A stretch of DNA of 64,000 nucleotides from Mesoflavibacter sp. (lineage in GTDB: Bacteria; Pseudomonadota; Alphaproteobacteria; UBA8366; Aestuariispiraceae), in NCBI GenBank assembly GCA_017792345.1, contig CP051228.1, positions 1,488,001 through 1,552,000 on the forward strand, given 5' to 3'. The notes beneath the pieces are model-generated. The model saw only the letters and a list, made by a program, of their open reading frames with translations, searched no databases and was not told the origin of the DNA. The number at the start of each line of letters is the position of its first letter. The first letter of the stretch is position 1. The position numbers and the translations under genes were made by a program. This document shows, one piece after another, positions 1-9,522 of this stretch.

Positions 1-507
1 ATGTTCCTGGCGGGCGGGGTCGTCCTGGGCTCCGCCACTTGGGGGTGCCTTGCCGCCGCGGGCATGTCCGCCCTGCTGGCGCAATATGCCGGGATCACGG
101 AGGTCATCCGGATCCTGGGCGGGCTCTACCTCTTCTGGCTGGCCTTCAAGGCGCTGCGTTCCGCCGCCCGTTCCGGCCCGGTCGCCCTGTCGGAAACGAC
201 GGAAAGACGGTCCGACATCCGCTATTTCTCGACCGGCCTGGCAATCCACCTGACCAATCCGAAGTCGATTTTCGCCTGGCTGGCCATCATTGCCCTTGCG
301 ATCACGCCCGATGCGCCCGGCTGGGCCGCCTTCGCGGTTGTCGGCGGGTGTTGGCTTCTGGGCATCTTCGTCTTCGAAGGCTATGCGATTGCCTTTTCGA
401 CCCGCCGGATGATCGACGGCTACACCCGCTTCCGCCGCTGGATCGAGGGCGTGACGGGCCTCGCCTTCGGCCTGGCCGGGATCAAACTGATCGTGGGATC
501 GCGCTAA
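1..507 (+). CDS. LysE/RhtB family exporter, 5' end cut by window
   Basis: This is the C-terminal 168 residues of a LysE/RhtB-type inner-membrane exporter, a family that effluxes amino acids or related small metabolites. Hydrophobic stretches lie near residues 1-30, 35-50, 85-130 and 145-168. The family is usually about 205 residues and begins with a first membrane helix followed by a TPGP motif. Neither is present, so the true start lies upstream and the ATG at base 1 is internal. The gene converges on the HAD gene across a strong hairpin. An AraC regulator lies two genes away and could control it, but that is only a guess. The substrate cannot be told. Confidence 0.85.
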   Translation: MFLAGGVVLGSATWGCLAAAGMSALLAQYAGITEVIRILGGLYLFWLAFKALRSAARSGPVALSETTERRSDIRYFSTGLAIHLTNPKSIFAWLAIIALAITPDAPGWAAFAVVGGCWLLGIFVFEGYAIAFSTRRMIDGYTRFRRWIEGVTGLAFGLAGIKLIVGSR

Positions 508-513
508 GCAAAA

Positions 514-545
514 GTCCCGGCGCGGACAGGGAACCGCGCCGGGAC
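514..545 (-). terminator. Rho-independent terminator of the HAD gene
   Basis: A perfect 12-bp inverted repeat (GTCCCGGCGCGG at 514-525 and its complement at 534-545) encloses an 8-nt loop. Read on the minus strand, the stem is followed by TTTT (510-513), so it should stop transcription coming from the HAD gene. On the plus strand it has no T-run but may still hinder LysE transcripts. Confidence 0.8.
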
Positions 546-569
546 AGTAGGCCACACCGGAACTGGGCC

Positions 570-1289
570 TTACGCCTCCGCTTCGACTGCGTCGGCCATT
601 TCGGCCAGTGAGTGGAACTTCCATTCCGGCGTGACATCGATTTCCGGCTTGCGGGTCGCGCCGAACCCTTCCTGGGCGTGGCGGCGATAGATCCAGGCGC
701 GGCTGAGCCCGAACTGACCGGCCCGCCAATGGTCGTGATACAGGCTTTCAGCCGTGTGCAGGATTTCGGACGGCGCGATGCCCCGCTTGCCCATGTCTTC
801 GATCATCACCTCGTAATTGCGCGGCGTCGGCTTGTAAGAGCCGACATCCTGGGCCGTGATGATGTGGTCGAATTCGACGCCCAGACGCCGGTTGCTGGCG
901 GCGAAACCGGCGCGGTGGACGTTGGACAGGATGACCAGTTGGAAATGCTTCTTCAGCCGGCGCAGCGCCGAAGCGGAATCTTCGAAGGCCGGCCAGTAGG
1001 GGACAGACTCGCCAAAGCGGCGGTGGTCGTCCTCGGTCAGCCCCTTCACGCCCAGATCGGCCGCCATACGGCGATGGGTTTCGGTCAGAACGTCGCTATA
1101 CAGTGCCGCCGGGGTTTCGGTCTGAACCGTGGATTCATGACGGGCGAAGGCTTCCAGTTGTTCATCGCGGGAGATCGACAGATTGCCGACCGTCCGCATC
1201 GCCTGGGTCGCCAGGTAAACGCCGCTTTCCCAGTCAATCAACGTGCCGTAGCAGTCGAAGGTCAGCGCCTTGAAATCGGTCAATTTCAT
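570..1289 (-). CDS. haloacid dehalogenase type II-like HAD hydrolase
   Basis: This is a 239-residue cytosolic HAD-superfamily hydrolase. Motif I is FDCYGTLIDWESG, with the nucleophilic Asp12. A motif II Ser/Asn sits in ILSNVHR near residue 121, and a motif III Lys sits in GSYKPTPRNY. The cap-domain arrangement and length (230-240 residues) match the 2-haloacid dehalogenase type II group, which replaces halogen by hydroxyl on short 2-haloacids. Many members have other or unknown substrates, so the exact reaction is not settled. The gene lies 80 bp downstream of an AraC regulator on the same strand and ends at a strong terminator. Confidence 0.82.
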   Translation of the reverse strand: MKLTDFKALTFDCYGTLIDWESGVYLATQAMRTVGNLSISRDEQLEAFARHESTVQTETPAALYSDVLTETHRRMAADLGVKGLTEDDHRRFGESVPYWPAFEDSASALRRLKKHFQLVILSNVHRAGFAASNRRLGVEFDHIITAQDVGSYKPTPRNYEVMIEDMGKRGIAPSEILHTAESLYHDHWRAGQFGLSRAWIYRRHAQEGFGATRKPEIDVTPEWKFHSLAEMADAVEAEA

Positions 1290-1369
1290 CGAAGGTCATC
1301 CTTTCGGGGTTCTGTTTCCCGAAAGGTAAGAGGGCCCGGCGGGGAAATCTTGTCCCCAGCCGCCGTTTC

Positions 1370-2161
1370 TTAGATCGAAACTCCGGTTTCGGGCTCTCGG
1401 CCTTTGCGATAGGCGGCGGGCGTCGTGCCGGTCAGCCGCCGGAAGGCGCGGGTAAAGGCAGTCTGATCTGAAAAACCGCTATCCTGGGCGATCTGGGCAA
1501 TGGGCAGGTTGGTCCCGGTCAGCGCCGCCCGGGCCCGGCGGATGCGGATCGCGGTCAGATGCGCCTGCGGACCGGCGCCGATCCAGGTCCGGAACAAATC
1601 GTAGAGCCGGCTTTCGCTGAGCGCCGCCGCCTGGGCGATATCGGCCACGGTCAGCGGTTTGTGGCTCTGCGCCTCCATGAAGGTGATGGCCCGGCGCAAC
1701 TGGCGTGGCTCGGTCTTGCCCTGACCGGCGGCGATGCTTTCCAGCGCGGTCGCCAGCAGCAGTCCTTCGATCCCGCCGTCATTCATGCCCCGCGCCTCCA
1801 CGAAGCGCAGCAGGTGGAACAGGGCCGGATCGAGCGAGAAGAAGGGATCGCCGCGCCCTTGCGCCGCCGCGTTCAGCAGATCCGACCCGGCTTCCGGCAC
1901 GTCCAGAATGGCGCAGCGGGCGGACCGATGACCGATGAAGGCGTGCAAATCGCCGGACGGGACCAGCGCCCCGCGCAGGTCGTCGACGAAGCCGCCCCGA
2001 CCCCTGGCTTCCAGTTCCAGCGCCCCGCGCAGCGGCAGGACGAACTGATGGTGGCCGTGGCTATGCGCCCGCACCTCGCCGCGATAATCGCGAAAGGACA
2101 GTTTGGACTCCCGCTCGGCCACCGGCTCATCCGCCTCCTTGGAAACGACGCCGGTCAGCAT
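1370..2161 (-). CDS. AraC family transcriptional regulator
   Basis: This 263-residue protein has an N-terminal cupin-like sensing region containing HSHGHHQFVLPLRG near residues 33-46. Its C-terminal double helix-turn-helix (about residues 160-255) includes LTVADIAQAAALSESRLYDLF and ends with the typical FRRLTGTTPAAYR signature. It is a DNA-binding activator or repressor. It starts 12 bp after purH on the same strand and lies upstream of the HAD gene, so the HAD gene or the nearby LysE exporter are the plausible targets. No ligand can be inferred. Confidence 0.88.
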   Translation of the reverse strand: MLTGVVSKEADEPVAERESKLSFRDYRGEVRAHSHGHHQFVLPLRGALELEARGRGGFVDDLRGALVPSGDLHAFIGHRSARCAILDVPEAGSDLLNAAAQGRGDPFFSLDPALFHLLRFVEARGMNDGGIEGLLLATALESIAAGQGKTEPRQLRRAITFMEAQSHKPLTVADIAQAAALSESRLYDLFRTWIGAGPQAHLTAIRIRRARAALTGTNLPIAQIAQDSGFSDQTAFTRAFRRLTGTTPAAYRKGREPETGVSI

Positions 2162-2173
2162 AGCGGCAGATCC

Positions 2174-3730
2174 TCAATGCCGGAAGTGGCGCATGCCGGT
2201 GAAGACCATCGCGATACCGGCCTCATTCGCGGCGCGGATCACCTCTTCATCGCGCATCGATCCGCCCGGCTGAATGGCGGCGGTCGCGCCGGCCTTCACG
2301 GCCTCCATCAGCCCGTCCGCGAAGGGGAAGAAAGCGTCGGACGCCACGACGGAGTTTTCCGTCCCGGCCTGTTCCTTGGACTTCCAGGCGGCGATCCGGG
2401 CGCTGTCGACGCGGCTCATCTGACCGGCACCGACGCCGACCGTGGCGCCTTCGCGGGCATAGACGATGGCGTTCGACTTCACATGTTTGGCGACGCGCCA
2501 GGCGAACAGCATATCCGCCATTTCCTGGTCGGTCGGCTGGCGTTCCGTCACGACCTTCAGGTCGGACCGTTCGACCCGGCCATTGTCGGTGTTCTGGATC
2601 AGCAGGCCGCCCGCGACCGTGCGGACCTGGGTCCGGTTTTCCGCCGGGTCGGGCATTTCGCCGGTGCGCAGCAAGCGGACATTCGGCTTCGTCGCCAGGA
2701 CTTCGCGGGCGCGCGGCCCGAATTCCGGCGCGATGACAACTTCCAGGAACAGTTCCTTCAGCTTCTCCGCCAGGTCCAGATTGACCGACCGGTTGACCGC
2801 GACAATACCGCCGAAGGCCGACACCGGGTCGCAGGCCAGCGCCTTGTCCCAGGCTTCCGCCACCGTGCCGCCCGTCGCGACGCCGCAGGGATTGGCGTGC
2901 TTGACGATCACGACCACCGGCTCGTCGAATTCGGCGGCCAGTTCGAAGGCCGCGTCGGCGTCGTTGATATTGTTGAAGCTGAGTTCCTTACCCTGAAGCT
3001 GTTCGGCATTGGCGACGCCGGGCCGGTGATCGCCGGCGCGGGTATAGAGGGCGGCCTGCTGATGCGGGTTCTCGCCATAGCGCAGTTTCATCTCCCGGCG
3101 TCCAGCGACCGAAATCCGCTTCGGCCAAAGCTCGTCCTGCTGGGTGCCGAACCAGTTGGCGATCGCGCTGTCATAGGCGGCGGTGCGGGAATAGGCCTCG
3201 CGCGCCAGGAATTGGCGCAGTTCAATCGACGTCATGCCTTCATTCTCGTCCATCGCCTGCAGGATGCTTTCGTACTCGGCGGGGTCCGTGGCGATGGTCA
3301 CCGTTTCATGGTTCTTCGCCGCCGCGCGGATCAGGGCCGGACCGCCGATATCGATATTCTCGATGCAATCCTGATAGCTGGCGCCGGACGCGACCGTTTC
3401 GACGAAGGGGTAGAGATTGACCACGACCATGTCGATCGGCGCGATGGAATGGGTTTCCATGGCGATCCGGTGCTTCGGATCGTCGCGGCGCGCCAGGATG
3501 CCGCCGTGGATCGACGGATGCAGCGTCTTGACCCGACCGTCCATGATTTCCGGGAAGCCGGTATGGTCGGACACTTCCGTCACCGCCAGCCCCGCCTCCT
3601 TCAGGATCTTCGCCGACCCGCCGGTCGACAGCAGCCGCACCTTGTGGCGCGCCAGCCCCTTGGCGAATTCGACCAGTCCGGTCTTGTCGGAAACGGAAAT
3701 CAGCGCGCGTTGGATGGGATGATCGCTCAT
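2174..3730 (-). CDS. purH: bifunctional AICAR transformylase / IMP cyclohydrolase PurH
   Basis: PurH catalyses the last two steps of de novo IMP synthesis: formylation of AICAR with 10-formyl-tetrahydrofolate, then ring closure. The chosen ATG ([18 protein letters not shown]) gives 518 residues, the normal family length; the frame stays open 86 codons further upstream without family resemblance. The N-terminal IMP cyclohydrolase (MGS-like) domain spans about 1-190 and contains [16 protein letters not shown]. The transformylase domain follows, with the IVKHANPCG motif near residue 260 and [17 protein letters not shown] near the C-terminus. It consumes 10-formyl-THF, linking it to one-carbon metabolism. 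It lies 52 bp downstream of the polysaccharide dehydratase gene on the same strand. Confidence 0.97.
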   Translation of the reverse strand: MSDHPIQRALISVSDKTGLVEFAKGLARHKVRLLSTGGSAKILKEAGLAVTEVSDHTGFPEIMDGRVKTLHPSIHGGILARRDDPKHRIAMETHSIAPIDMVVVNLYPFVETVASGASYQDCIENIDIGGPALIRAAAKNHETVTIATDPAEYESILQAMDENEGMTSIELRQFLAREAYSRTAAYDSAIANWFGTQQDELWPKRISVAGRREMKLRYGENPHQQAALYTRAGDHRPGVANAEQLQGKELSFNNINDADAAFELAAEFDEPVVVIVKHANPCGVATGGTVAEAWDKALACDPVSAFGGIVAVNRSVNLDLAEKLKELFLEVVIAPEFGPRAREVLATKPNVRLLRTGEMPDPAENRTQVRTVAGGLLIQNTDNGRVERSDLKVVTERQPTDQEMADMLFAWRVAKHVKSNAIVYAREGATVGVGAGQMSRVDSARIAAWKSKEQAGTENSVVASDAFFPFADGLMEAVKAGATAAIQPGGSMRDEEVIRAANEAGIAMVFTGMRHFRH

Positions 3731-3782
3731 GGCGGGGTCTATTCCTTCGTGATCGTTCCGGGATGTCGGCCGGTTGCCGGTT

Positions 3783-5753
3783 CTATTCCGCGATATGCCG
3801 CATGTCGAGTGGCGGCTCGGAGTCAGTTTCTGGATCGGTTTCGGGACCGGACCGGGACGCCAGCGTCGCCGGGTCGGCCTCGTATTCCGGCACCAGGGCA
3901 CCGATCCGCCGCAAAACATCGTTTCGGCGGCGGGCGCGGGCATCGGATTCCAGCTCGTCGAGTGCGCGGCGCATCGCGTCCAAATCAACGGTGCGCGGGG
4001 CGGCCAGGGTCATGCCCGGCGCCCGGGTCGGCAGTTCCGCCTCCCCGCCATGCAGCAGCTCTTCATAAAGTTTCTCGCCGGGGCGCAGGCCGGTGATGCG
4101 GATTTCGATATCCTTGTCGGGCTGCAGCCCGGCCAGCCGGATCATCTGGTGCGCCAGGTCCATGACCTTCACCGGCCGCCCCATATCCAGGACGAAGATC
4201 CGTCCGGCGGCCTCGGCGTCCTCCATCCCGACGACGGCGGCCTGCAGCACAAGTTCCACCGCCTCGCGCACCGTCATGAAGAATCGCGTGATGTCGGGAT
4301 GGGTGACGGTCAGCGGCCCGCCCGCCGCGAGTTGGCGCTGGAACAGCGGCACGACCGACCCGGTCGACCCCAGGACATTGCCGAAGCGCACGACAACATA
4401 GCGCGTGCCGCCCTCTGCGCGCGATACCCGGTCGAGGGCCTGGATATAGGCCTCGGCGATCCGTTTCGTCGCCCCCATCACATTGGTCGGGTTGACCGCC
4501 TTGTCGGTCGAGATCTGAACCATGCAGGCGACGCCCGCCGCGCGGCAGGCATCGGCGACGATCCGACTGCCCAGCGCGTTGGTCAGGACACCTTCGACCG
4601 GGTTGGCCTCCACCATCGGGACATGTTTCAGGGCCGCCGCGTGGAACACCAGTTCCGGGCGCAGGCGCGCCATGGTCTCGTCGACCCGGCCGCGGTCCCG
4701 CACATCGCCCAGGGTCGCTTCCCGTTTCAGGCCGGGGCGGGTCTCGGCCAGTTCCATGTCGATCTGGTAAAGCTGGTATTCCGACGCGTCGAACAAGACC
4801 AGCTCCGCCGGTTCTTTCGCCGCAATCTGCCGCACCAGTTCGGACCCGATCGTTCCGCCCGCGCCGGTCACCAGGACCCGGCGGCCGCGCACCAATGCCG
4901 CCATGGATTCCCGGTCCAGCGGCTGCTGCGGCCGCCCCAGAAGATCCTCCACCGCGACCGGGCGGATCGCCAGCCGGTCGGAGTCCAGACCGGATCGCAG
5001 CTCCGTCAGGCGCGGCGCGCGGGACACGCTCAGACCATGCCGTTCCGCCTTCTCCACGACCTGGCGCACCAGTTCGCCGTCCAGATTTTCCTTGGTGATC
5101 ACCAGTTTGCGCGGCGGAATCGGCACCCGCGTGATGACGTCGCGCAGATCGTTCAGCGTGCCGACAACCGGGACATTGTGAATTTCCCGGCCGACACGGG
5201 TGCCCTTCTCGTCCAGAATGCCGACGACCTGATAGGGCGAGTGCCGGTCGCGCTGCATTTCGCGCAGGAACAGCTCCGCCCCGTCGCCGGCGCCGACCAG
5301 CAGGATCGGCATCCGGTTCGGATCGTTTACAGCCAGGATGTTGTCCAGCCGCCGGTCTTTCAGAAGGCGGTAGAGAAAGCGCGGCGCGCCCAGCATGGCC
5401 AGAAGCACGAACCAATTGATGATCGGCAGCGACCGCGGGACCATTTCCAGCCGCGTGATGATGAACAGCAGCGGCAGGAAGATCAGAATGACGATGGTCA
5501 CCGCGCGGGTCAGCGCGACCAGATCGTTGATCGACGCATAGCGCCAGATTCCGCGGTAGAGGCGGCTGAACAGAAAGACCGCCGCCGCGATACAGGTGAA
5601 AATGGCCGTGCCCTGCCACAGATAGCGGTCGGCCAAATAGGGCATGGAATCGCCGACCCGCAGATAGAGCGACAGCGGGAACGACGCCGCCGCCATCACC
5701 ACATCGTGGGCGAAGGCGATTCGCGCGCGGTTATGGCGGAGTGGCCCCAACAT
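3783..5753 (-). CDS. CapD/FlaA1/PglF-type membrane nucleotide-sugar 4,6-dehydratase
   Basis: This is a 656-residue inner-membrane enzyme of the polysaccharide biosynthesis SDR group. Four membrane helices occupy about residues 10-130. A CoA-binding-like Rossmann region follows ([12 protein letters not shown], near 150), then an extended SDR domain from about 285 with the nucleotide motif [12 protein letters not shown]. The catalytic region is [17 protein letters not shown], where Met replaces the usual SDR Tyr and Lys is kept, as in UDP-GlcNAc 4,6-dehydratases of the PglF/CapD type. The likely product is a 4-keto-6-deoxy UDP-sugar for a surface glycan. It is the last gene of the polysaccharide run, 46 bp after the epimerase gene. 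The acceptor sugar is inferred from family only. Confidence 0.9.
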   Translation of the reverse strand: MLGPLRHNRARIAFAHDVVMAAASFPLSLYLRVGDSMPYLADRYLWQGTAIFTCIAAAVFLFSRLYRGIWRYASINDLVALTRAVTIVILIFLPLLFIITRLEMVPRSLPIINWFVLLAMLGAPRFLYRLLKDRRLDNILAVNDPNRMPILLVGAGDGAELFLREMQRDRHSPYQVVGILDEKGTRVGREIHNVPVVGTLNDLRDVITRVPIPPRKLVITKENLDGELVRQVVEKAERHGLSVSRAPRLTELRSGLDSDRLAIRPVAVEDLLGRPQQPLDRESMAALVRGRRVLVTGAGGTIGSELVRQIAAKEPAELVLFDASEYQLYQIDMELAETRPGLKREATLGDVRDRGRVDETMARLRPELVFHAAALKHVPMVEANPVEGVLTNALGSRIVADACRAAGVACMVQISTDKAVNPTNVMGATKRIAEAYIQALDRVSRAEGGTRYVVVRFGNVLGSTGSVVPLFQRQLAAGGPLTVTHPDITRFFMTVREAVELVLQAAVVGMEDAEAAGRIFVLDMGRPVKVMDLAHQMIRLAGLQPDKDIEIRITGLRPGEKLYEELLHGGEAELPTRAPGMTLAAPRTVDLDAMRRALDELESDARARRRNDVLRRIGALVPEYEADPATLASRSGPETDPETDSEPPLDMRHIAE

Positions 5754-5799
5754 ACGTGGCGTATAGCGCCGACCTGCATTCCGCGCAAGCGGGCGCGGG

Positions 5800-6720
5800 T
5801 CACCGGGCGTGCCGGCGCAGATAGCTCCAGGCTGTCTTGTCGATCCCGTCTTCCGTCGCGACAGGCGGCACCCAGCCGTCCATCGAGCCGTCGGATGTGA
5901 AGGTCTCGGTCAGGCGCGAGACCGCCGCGCGGCGGCCCGTCAACCGCCCCAGGACCCGCATCAGAGCGGGCGGCACCGGAAACAACCGGCAAGGCCGTTC
6001 CATACCGGACGCGATCAGTCGCGTCAGTTCCGGCAGCGACAGGTCGCGCCGGTCCTTCGGGTGATAGGTGCCGGGACGGCAGGACAAGGCATGGCGCACC
6101 GCGTCCGCCAGATTGCCGACATGGATCAGGCTGCGCCGGTTGCGGATCGCGGCGAAGGGCAGCGGCCAGCCGGACGCGACCAGCCCCATCAGCCGTTCGA
6201 AATTGGCCCGGACGCCGGGTCCATAGACCAGCGGCGGGCGCAGAATAACGACATCCATATCCTCCGCCAGATCGTGGATCGCCGCCTCCGCCTCAGTCTT
6301 GCTGACGGCATAGGCGTCATAGGGGGCGGGCGGATCGTCGGGACGGACCTCGACACCCGATTCGCCCAGGACCTTGATCGTGCTCATGAAGACGAAACGC
6401 CGGACACCGGCCGACCGTGCCTGCCGGACAAGGGTCGCGGTGCCGTGCAGATTGACTTCGCGATAGGCGTCGTCCTCGTCTTCACCGGCGGCGGGCCCGT
6501 TCATGACATGGACGCGGGCGGCCAGATGGACCACCGCATCGCAGCCTTGCAGGACGGCACCCCAATCCGTCCCGCGATGGATTTCGCCGACCTCGTGCCG
6601 CCCGACGGCTCGGACAGTGTATCCGGCTTCGGTCAGGCGGGCACAGACGGTGCGACCGACGAAGCCGGTCGCGCCGGTCACCAGGACCGTCGCACCAGGC
6701 TTTACCGGGTCATCCACCAC
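5800..6720 (-). CDS. NAD-dependent epimerase/dehydratase (WbpV/GalE-like SDR)
   Basis: This is a 306-residue extended short-chain dehydrogenase with nucleotide motif VTGATGFVG near the N-terminus and catalytic YAVSK (YxxxK). It probably epimerises or reduces a UDP-linked sugar for an O-antigen or exopolysaccharide repeat. The start is a GTG (6718-6720; a second GTG follows immediately), placed by a perfect AGGAGG six bases upstream. The start region overlaps the end of the WecA-like gene by 19 bp, implying translational coupling. The frame remains open far upstream inside that gene, but only this start has a ribosome-binding site and gives the family length. The substrate is unknown. Confidence 0.88.
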   Translation of the reverse strand: MVDDPVKPGATVLVTGATGFVGRTVCARLTEAGYTVRAVGRHEVGEIHRGTDWGAVLQGCDAVVHLAARVHVMNGPAAGEDEDDAYREVNLHGTATLVRQARSAGVRRFVFMSTIKVLGESGVEVRPDDPPAPYDAYAVSKTEAEAAIHDLAEDMDVVILRPPLVYGPGVRANFERLMGLVASGWPLPFAAIRNRRSLIHVGNLADAVRHALSCRPGTYHPKDRRDLSLPELTRLIASGMERPCRLFPVPPALMRVLGRLTGRRAAVSRLTETFTSDGSMDGWVPPVATEDGIDKTAWSYLRRHAR

Positions 6721-7706
6721 AACAAACCTCCTACCGCCGCAACGCCGATACAGATCGCGGCAAACGGCTGAGACAGGGACAGCGCCGCCGCTGCGACCAG
6801 GACAACATTTACACATCCGATCGCGGCGGAAATACGGCCATGCGCGGCAGCCCGGGACAAGCCCCGTGTCAGGCGCAGCGCGACCGCCCGCTGATAGAAA
6901 TGCTCCCGGTGCGCCTGCCACACCTTTTCCAACCGGGCGGCACGGCGCAGCAGCGTGATCCCTGCGTCGGCCAGATAATAGGCCGGCAACAGCAGGGCCG
7001 GCAGCCAATAGCCCTTCACCGCCAGGAACAGCAGGAACCAGCCCAGAAGAAAGCCCAGCGGAACACTGCCGACATCGCCCATGAACAATTGCGCCGGCGG
7101 GCGATTCCACCACAGGAATCCCAGCGCGGCCGCGACCAGCGTCAGCGGCCCGGCGACTGGCAGCGTCTCGGCCGGCAGCAGCGCGGCGACGACGATCAGC
7201 CCGGTACCGATTCCGATGGTTTCGACGCTGGTGATCCCATCGATTCCGTCCATGAAATTGTAGAAATTGACGAAGCCGGCCCAGATCAGAACCGTCAGTC
7301 CGAAATCCGCCCAGCCCGGCAACAGCCCCTGAAACACCATTCCGCTGCCCGGCAGCAGCCAGACCCCGGCGATGCAGGCGGCGAGATGCGCGGGCAGCCG
7401 GAGCCCCGCCCCAAGACCGCGCAGATCGTCGACCCAGGACAGGCCGCATAGCAGGATCGCGGCCAACAGAATGCCCGGATGCAGCCCTGTCGTCAGATCG
7501 GGGCGCAGCGCGACGACCGCCGCCCAACCGGCCAGCACGGTGCCTGCGATGGCCAAACCACCGCCGCGCGGGGTCGGGGTCTCGTGATTGGACCGATCGT
7601 TCGGGGCGTCCAGAATAGCCCGCCGCTTGAGCCAGGACAGTGTGAACCCGGTCAGCACGATCCCGGCCAGGGTCAGGACAGGGCCGTATGTCAGCCAAAA
7701 CAACAT
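6702..7706 (-). CDS. WecA/MraY family UDP-sugar:undecaprenyl-phosphate transferase
   Basis: This 334-residue polytopic membrane protein (about ten hydrophobic helices) is of the glycosyltransferase 4 family. It carries the Mg-binding signature [12 protein letters not shown] near residue 150 and GDVGSVPLG near residue 212. Such enzymes load a sugar-1-phosphate (often GlcNAc, FucNAc or QuiNAc) onto undecaprenyl phosphate to start a surface polysaccharide repeat. Pairing with an epimerase of the WbpV type next door resembles the WbpL-WbpV arrangement of O-antigen clusters. The RfaH-like gene lies 65 bp upstream on the same strand. The exact sugar cannot be read from the sequence. Confidence 0.9.
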   Translation of the reverse strand: MLFWLTYGPVLTLAGIVLTGFTLSWLKRRAILDAPNDRSNHETPTPRGGGLAIAGTVLAGWAAVVALRPDLTTGLHPGILLAAILLCGLSWVDDLRGLGAGLRLPAHLAACIAGVWLLPGSGMVFQGLLPGWADFGLTVLIWAGFVNFYNFMDGIDGITSVETIGIGTGLIVVAALLPAETLPVAGPLTLVAAALGFLWWNRPPAQLFMGDVGSVPLGFLLGWFLLFLAVKGYWLPALLLPAYYLADAGITLLRRAARLEKVWQAHREHFYQRAVALRLTRGLSRAAAHGRISAAIGCVNVVLVAAAALSLSQPFAAICIGVAAVGGLLWWMTR

Positions 7707-7771
7707 GCCAGCGGTTTAGGGCCAGTCGTCGGACGGTGGCAAGAGGAAACGGTGTCCGGGCGGTTCCGCGA

Positions 7772-8275
7772 TCAGGATGCGCGGCGCAGTTTTTCCTGCC
7801 GGACGCGCACCGGCACCTGACGGCCCAGCAGCGACATCAGCACGATGCCGCGTTCCTGCGAGGTGCGGGCCTGATACAGGCAGCGAACCTCGGACAGCGG
7901 GCCCTCGGAGATCTCCAGCGATTCGCCGGGCCGGAACGGCGCGACCGTCGGCAGGCGGACAATCCCGTCATCATCCTCGCGGCTGCGCAATTCGGCGATG
8001 ACCGCGTCCGGCAACCGCGCCGGGCGCTCGCCGAAACTGACGATGTTGGATACGCCGAAGGTTCCATTGATCGACCGCCACGGCGCGGCGTCGACGTCGA
8101 TCCGCACGAAAATGTAGCGGGAAAACATCGGAACCGTTACTTCCGCCCCGCGCGGCGCGCCCTTCCGGCGCGATGCCAGGCGCGGCAGATAGGTTTCGAA
8201 CCCCTGGGCGCGCAGATTGCCCTCCGCCAAACGTTCCTGACCCGCCTTGGTATAGACCACATACCAGTGCATCAT
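7772..8275 (-). CDS. NusG/RfaH-like transcription antitermination protein
   Basis: This 167-residue protein opens with WYVVYTKAGQERLAEGNLRAQGFETYLP, split here into the NGN-domain pattern at residues 4-31. The NGN domain runs to about residue 105 and a KOW-type C-terminal domain covers about 112-160 (RPGESLEISEGPLSEV). Specialised NusG paralogues of the RfaH type bind paused RNA polymerase and promote full-length transcription of long surface-polysaccharide operons. Its position at the head of this glycan run supports that role. It overlaps the upstream regulator gene by four bases (ATGA), so the two are co-translated. No ops or JUMPstart element was recognised in front of the locus. Confidence 0.88.
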   Translation of the reverse strand: MMHWYVVYTKAGQERLAEGNLRAQGFETYLPRLASRRKGAPRGAEVTVPMFSRYIFVRIDVDAAPWRSINGTFGVSNIVSFGERPARLPDAVIAELRSREDDDGIVRLPTVAPFRPGESLEISEGPLSEVRCLYQARTSQERGIVLMSLLGRQVPVRVRQEKLRRAS

Positions 8276-8916
8276 TGCCCGCTCTCCGGCAAAGACCCTG
8301 CGGCCGCCAAGCGGATATGCAGCAGCATCGGCGCCTTGACGCGGTCCGCGCCATACCGGGCGACCATGGTGTCATAGGCTTCCTGCGATTGTCGGACATC
8401 CGTGATCAAATAGGATTCGGCGGCGGGCAGGTCTTCCAGGCGCCGTACCACCGGCAGGCCGGCGAAAGTGTCCTTGTGGCTCTTGGGATCCACGATGCCG
8501 ACCAGTTCCACATCGATCTGCAATTGGCACAGCGCCGCGATCTCCGCCAGCTCGCTGACCCCGATCAGCACGACCTTGCGCCGGTCGGCGGCGGCGAAAC
8601 CTTCCAGCGCCTCGCCGATCTGATCTTTGGCCCGGCGGAAGAAGGTCAGGGAGCTGCTGAGATACTCGGCCGTCAGCCGCGCCTTTTCCGCAAAACCCTG
8701 CGGCGTCACATAATAGGCATAGCGGTTGGGGGGTACCTGCTGAACCTTGATCCAGCCCTTATGCGCGGCACGCTTCAGATAGGCATTGGCGAGGCCGAGG
8801 GCGATTCCAAGCTCGCCCGCCAGCGACCGCTGGGTCACGCTCTCCTCCCGCTCGACGGCGGCGAGGAGGCCCAACGTGATCGCCATACTGTCTTCCGAAG
8901 TGTCCTTTTCGCTCAT
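8272..8916 (-). CDS. winged helix-turn-helix regulator of polysaccharide locus
   Basis: This 214-residue protein has an N-terminal winged helix (ESVTQRSLAGELGIALGLANAYLK is the recognition region, about residues 27-50), followed by a short linker. Its C-terminal Rossmann-like domain (about 100-200) contains VVLIGVSELAEIAALC and LITDVRQSQEAYD. The fold suggests a DNA-binding protein with a nucleotide- or sugar-nucleotide-sensing domain. Similar proteins commonly sit beside NusG-like genes at the head of alphaproteobacterial polysaccharide clusters. The ATG at 8914-8916 was preferred. A TTG at 8973 would add 19 residues but would place the start inside a palindromic half-site cluster, which fits a promoter or operator better. 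Confidence 0.78.
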   Translation of the reverse strand: MSEKDTSEDSMAITLGLLAAVEREESVTQRSLAGELGIALGLANAYLKRAAHKGWIKVQQVPPNRYAYYVTPQGFAEKARLTAEYLSSSLTFFRRAKDQIGEALEGFAAADRRKVVLIGVSELAEIAALCQLQIDVELVGIVDPKSHKDTFAGLPVVRRLEDLPAAESYLITDVRQSQEAYDTMVARYGADRVKAPMLLHIRLAAAGSLPESGQ

Positions 8917-8950
8917 CGCGGGCGGCGCTTCCGGTTCGTGTTCACGGCGC

Positions 8951-8979
8951 GAACGCTTACCGCGTTCACACAATGAACG
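8951..8979. promoter_or_regulatory. Cluster of three alternating GAACG/CGTTC half-sites
   Basis: GAACG (8951-8955), CGTTCA (8963-8968) and TGAACG (8974-8979) alternate in orientation. The last two form a perfect 6-bp inverted repeat with a 5-nt spacer. They lie 35-63 bp upstream of the winged-helix regulator start, a normal operator position. Autoregulation by that regulator is inference. Confidence 0.45.
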
Positions 8980-9386
8980 TCAACTGGAAAACCGTTCGCC
9001 GACGCCAAGCCCGGAAAACCGGGCGCGCAGCGGAAGGCGCTTTCGATCCGTCAGGGAAGCCGGATGCCGCCAACCCGAATCGGTGCCCCCGCGTAACGGA
9101 TCGAACCGCGGCGACAACGCGGCCTCGCGACGAATTTCCATCGACGTGTAAAAGACGCGACGTCCTATCGGAAATTGGACCGGACCCGCGTCCCGATACG
9201 TCGACCCCCGCCCCGGCAGGTCAGCCGCCTTCGTGACAGGCGTCACTGGTCAAAACCGCGCGAGCGCCGCGGAAATCAAGCCTTTCGCAGGCATGGTCCG
9301 CCGTCCAAGTCGCCTCCCAAGCCCGGGCAAGCAACACTCCGCCGCCGAACGCGTACAGGCCTTGAGAGGCGCGGGCTGCGCCCCGT

Positions 9387-9415
9387 TTGACATCCGAAAC
9401 GCGCTGTCGTCTATC
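9387..9415 (+). promoter_or_regulatory. sigma70-type promoter for the fabA-fabB-fabI cluster
   Basis: A perfect TTGACA (9387-9392) is followed after 17 bp by TCTATC (9410-9415). The spacing is ideal and the -10 is moderate. It lies about 110 bp upstream of the preferred fabA start. Confidence 0.6.
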
Positions 9416-9522
9416 CATTGTGTTCCGGGGGCATCTTCGGTATGACTGAAATGTTGAATTCGTTATCCGGCCCGCAAAACGACGGTGCCGGACGGTTGTT
9501 TGTTAGGAATGAGGGCGAACAC

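Larger units (their letters stand above)
8917..9522. other. 606-bp non-coding region between polysaccharide locus and fabA
   Basis: No frame with family resemblance and a ribosome-binding site was found here. It contains the GAACG/CGTTC half-site cluster next to the winged-helix gene, a short GTGAC-N4-GTCAC inverted repeat (9233-9246), and the probable fabA promoter at 9387-9415. The fabA leader is therefore roughly 100 nt. The middle part (about 9000-9380) shows nothing else recognisable. Confidence 0.6.

Noticed and set aside
1559-4096. Long plus-strand open frame (845 codons) opposite AraC and purH
   Set aside because: Composition is Arg/Gly/Asp-rich shadow of the GC-rich minus-strand genes; no family resemblance, and purH and CapD explain the region.
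9233-9246. GTGAC-N4-GTCAC as a FNR/CRP-like operator
   Set aside because: Too short (5-bp arms), not at a supported promoter, so kept only as a note in the gap description.
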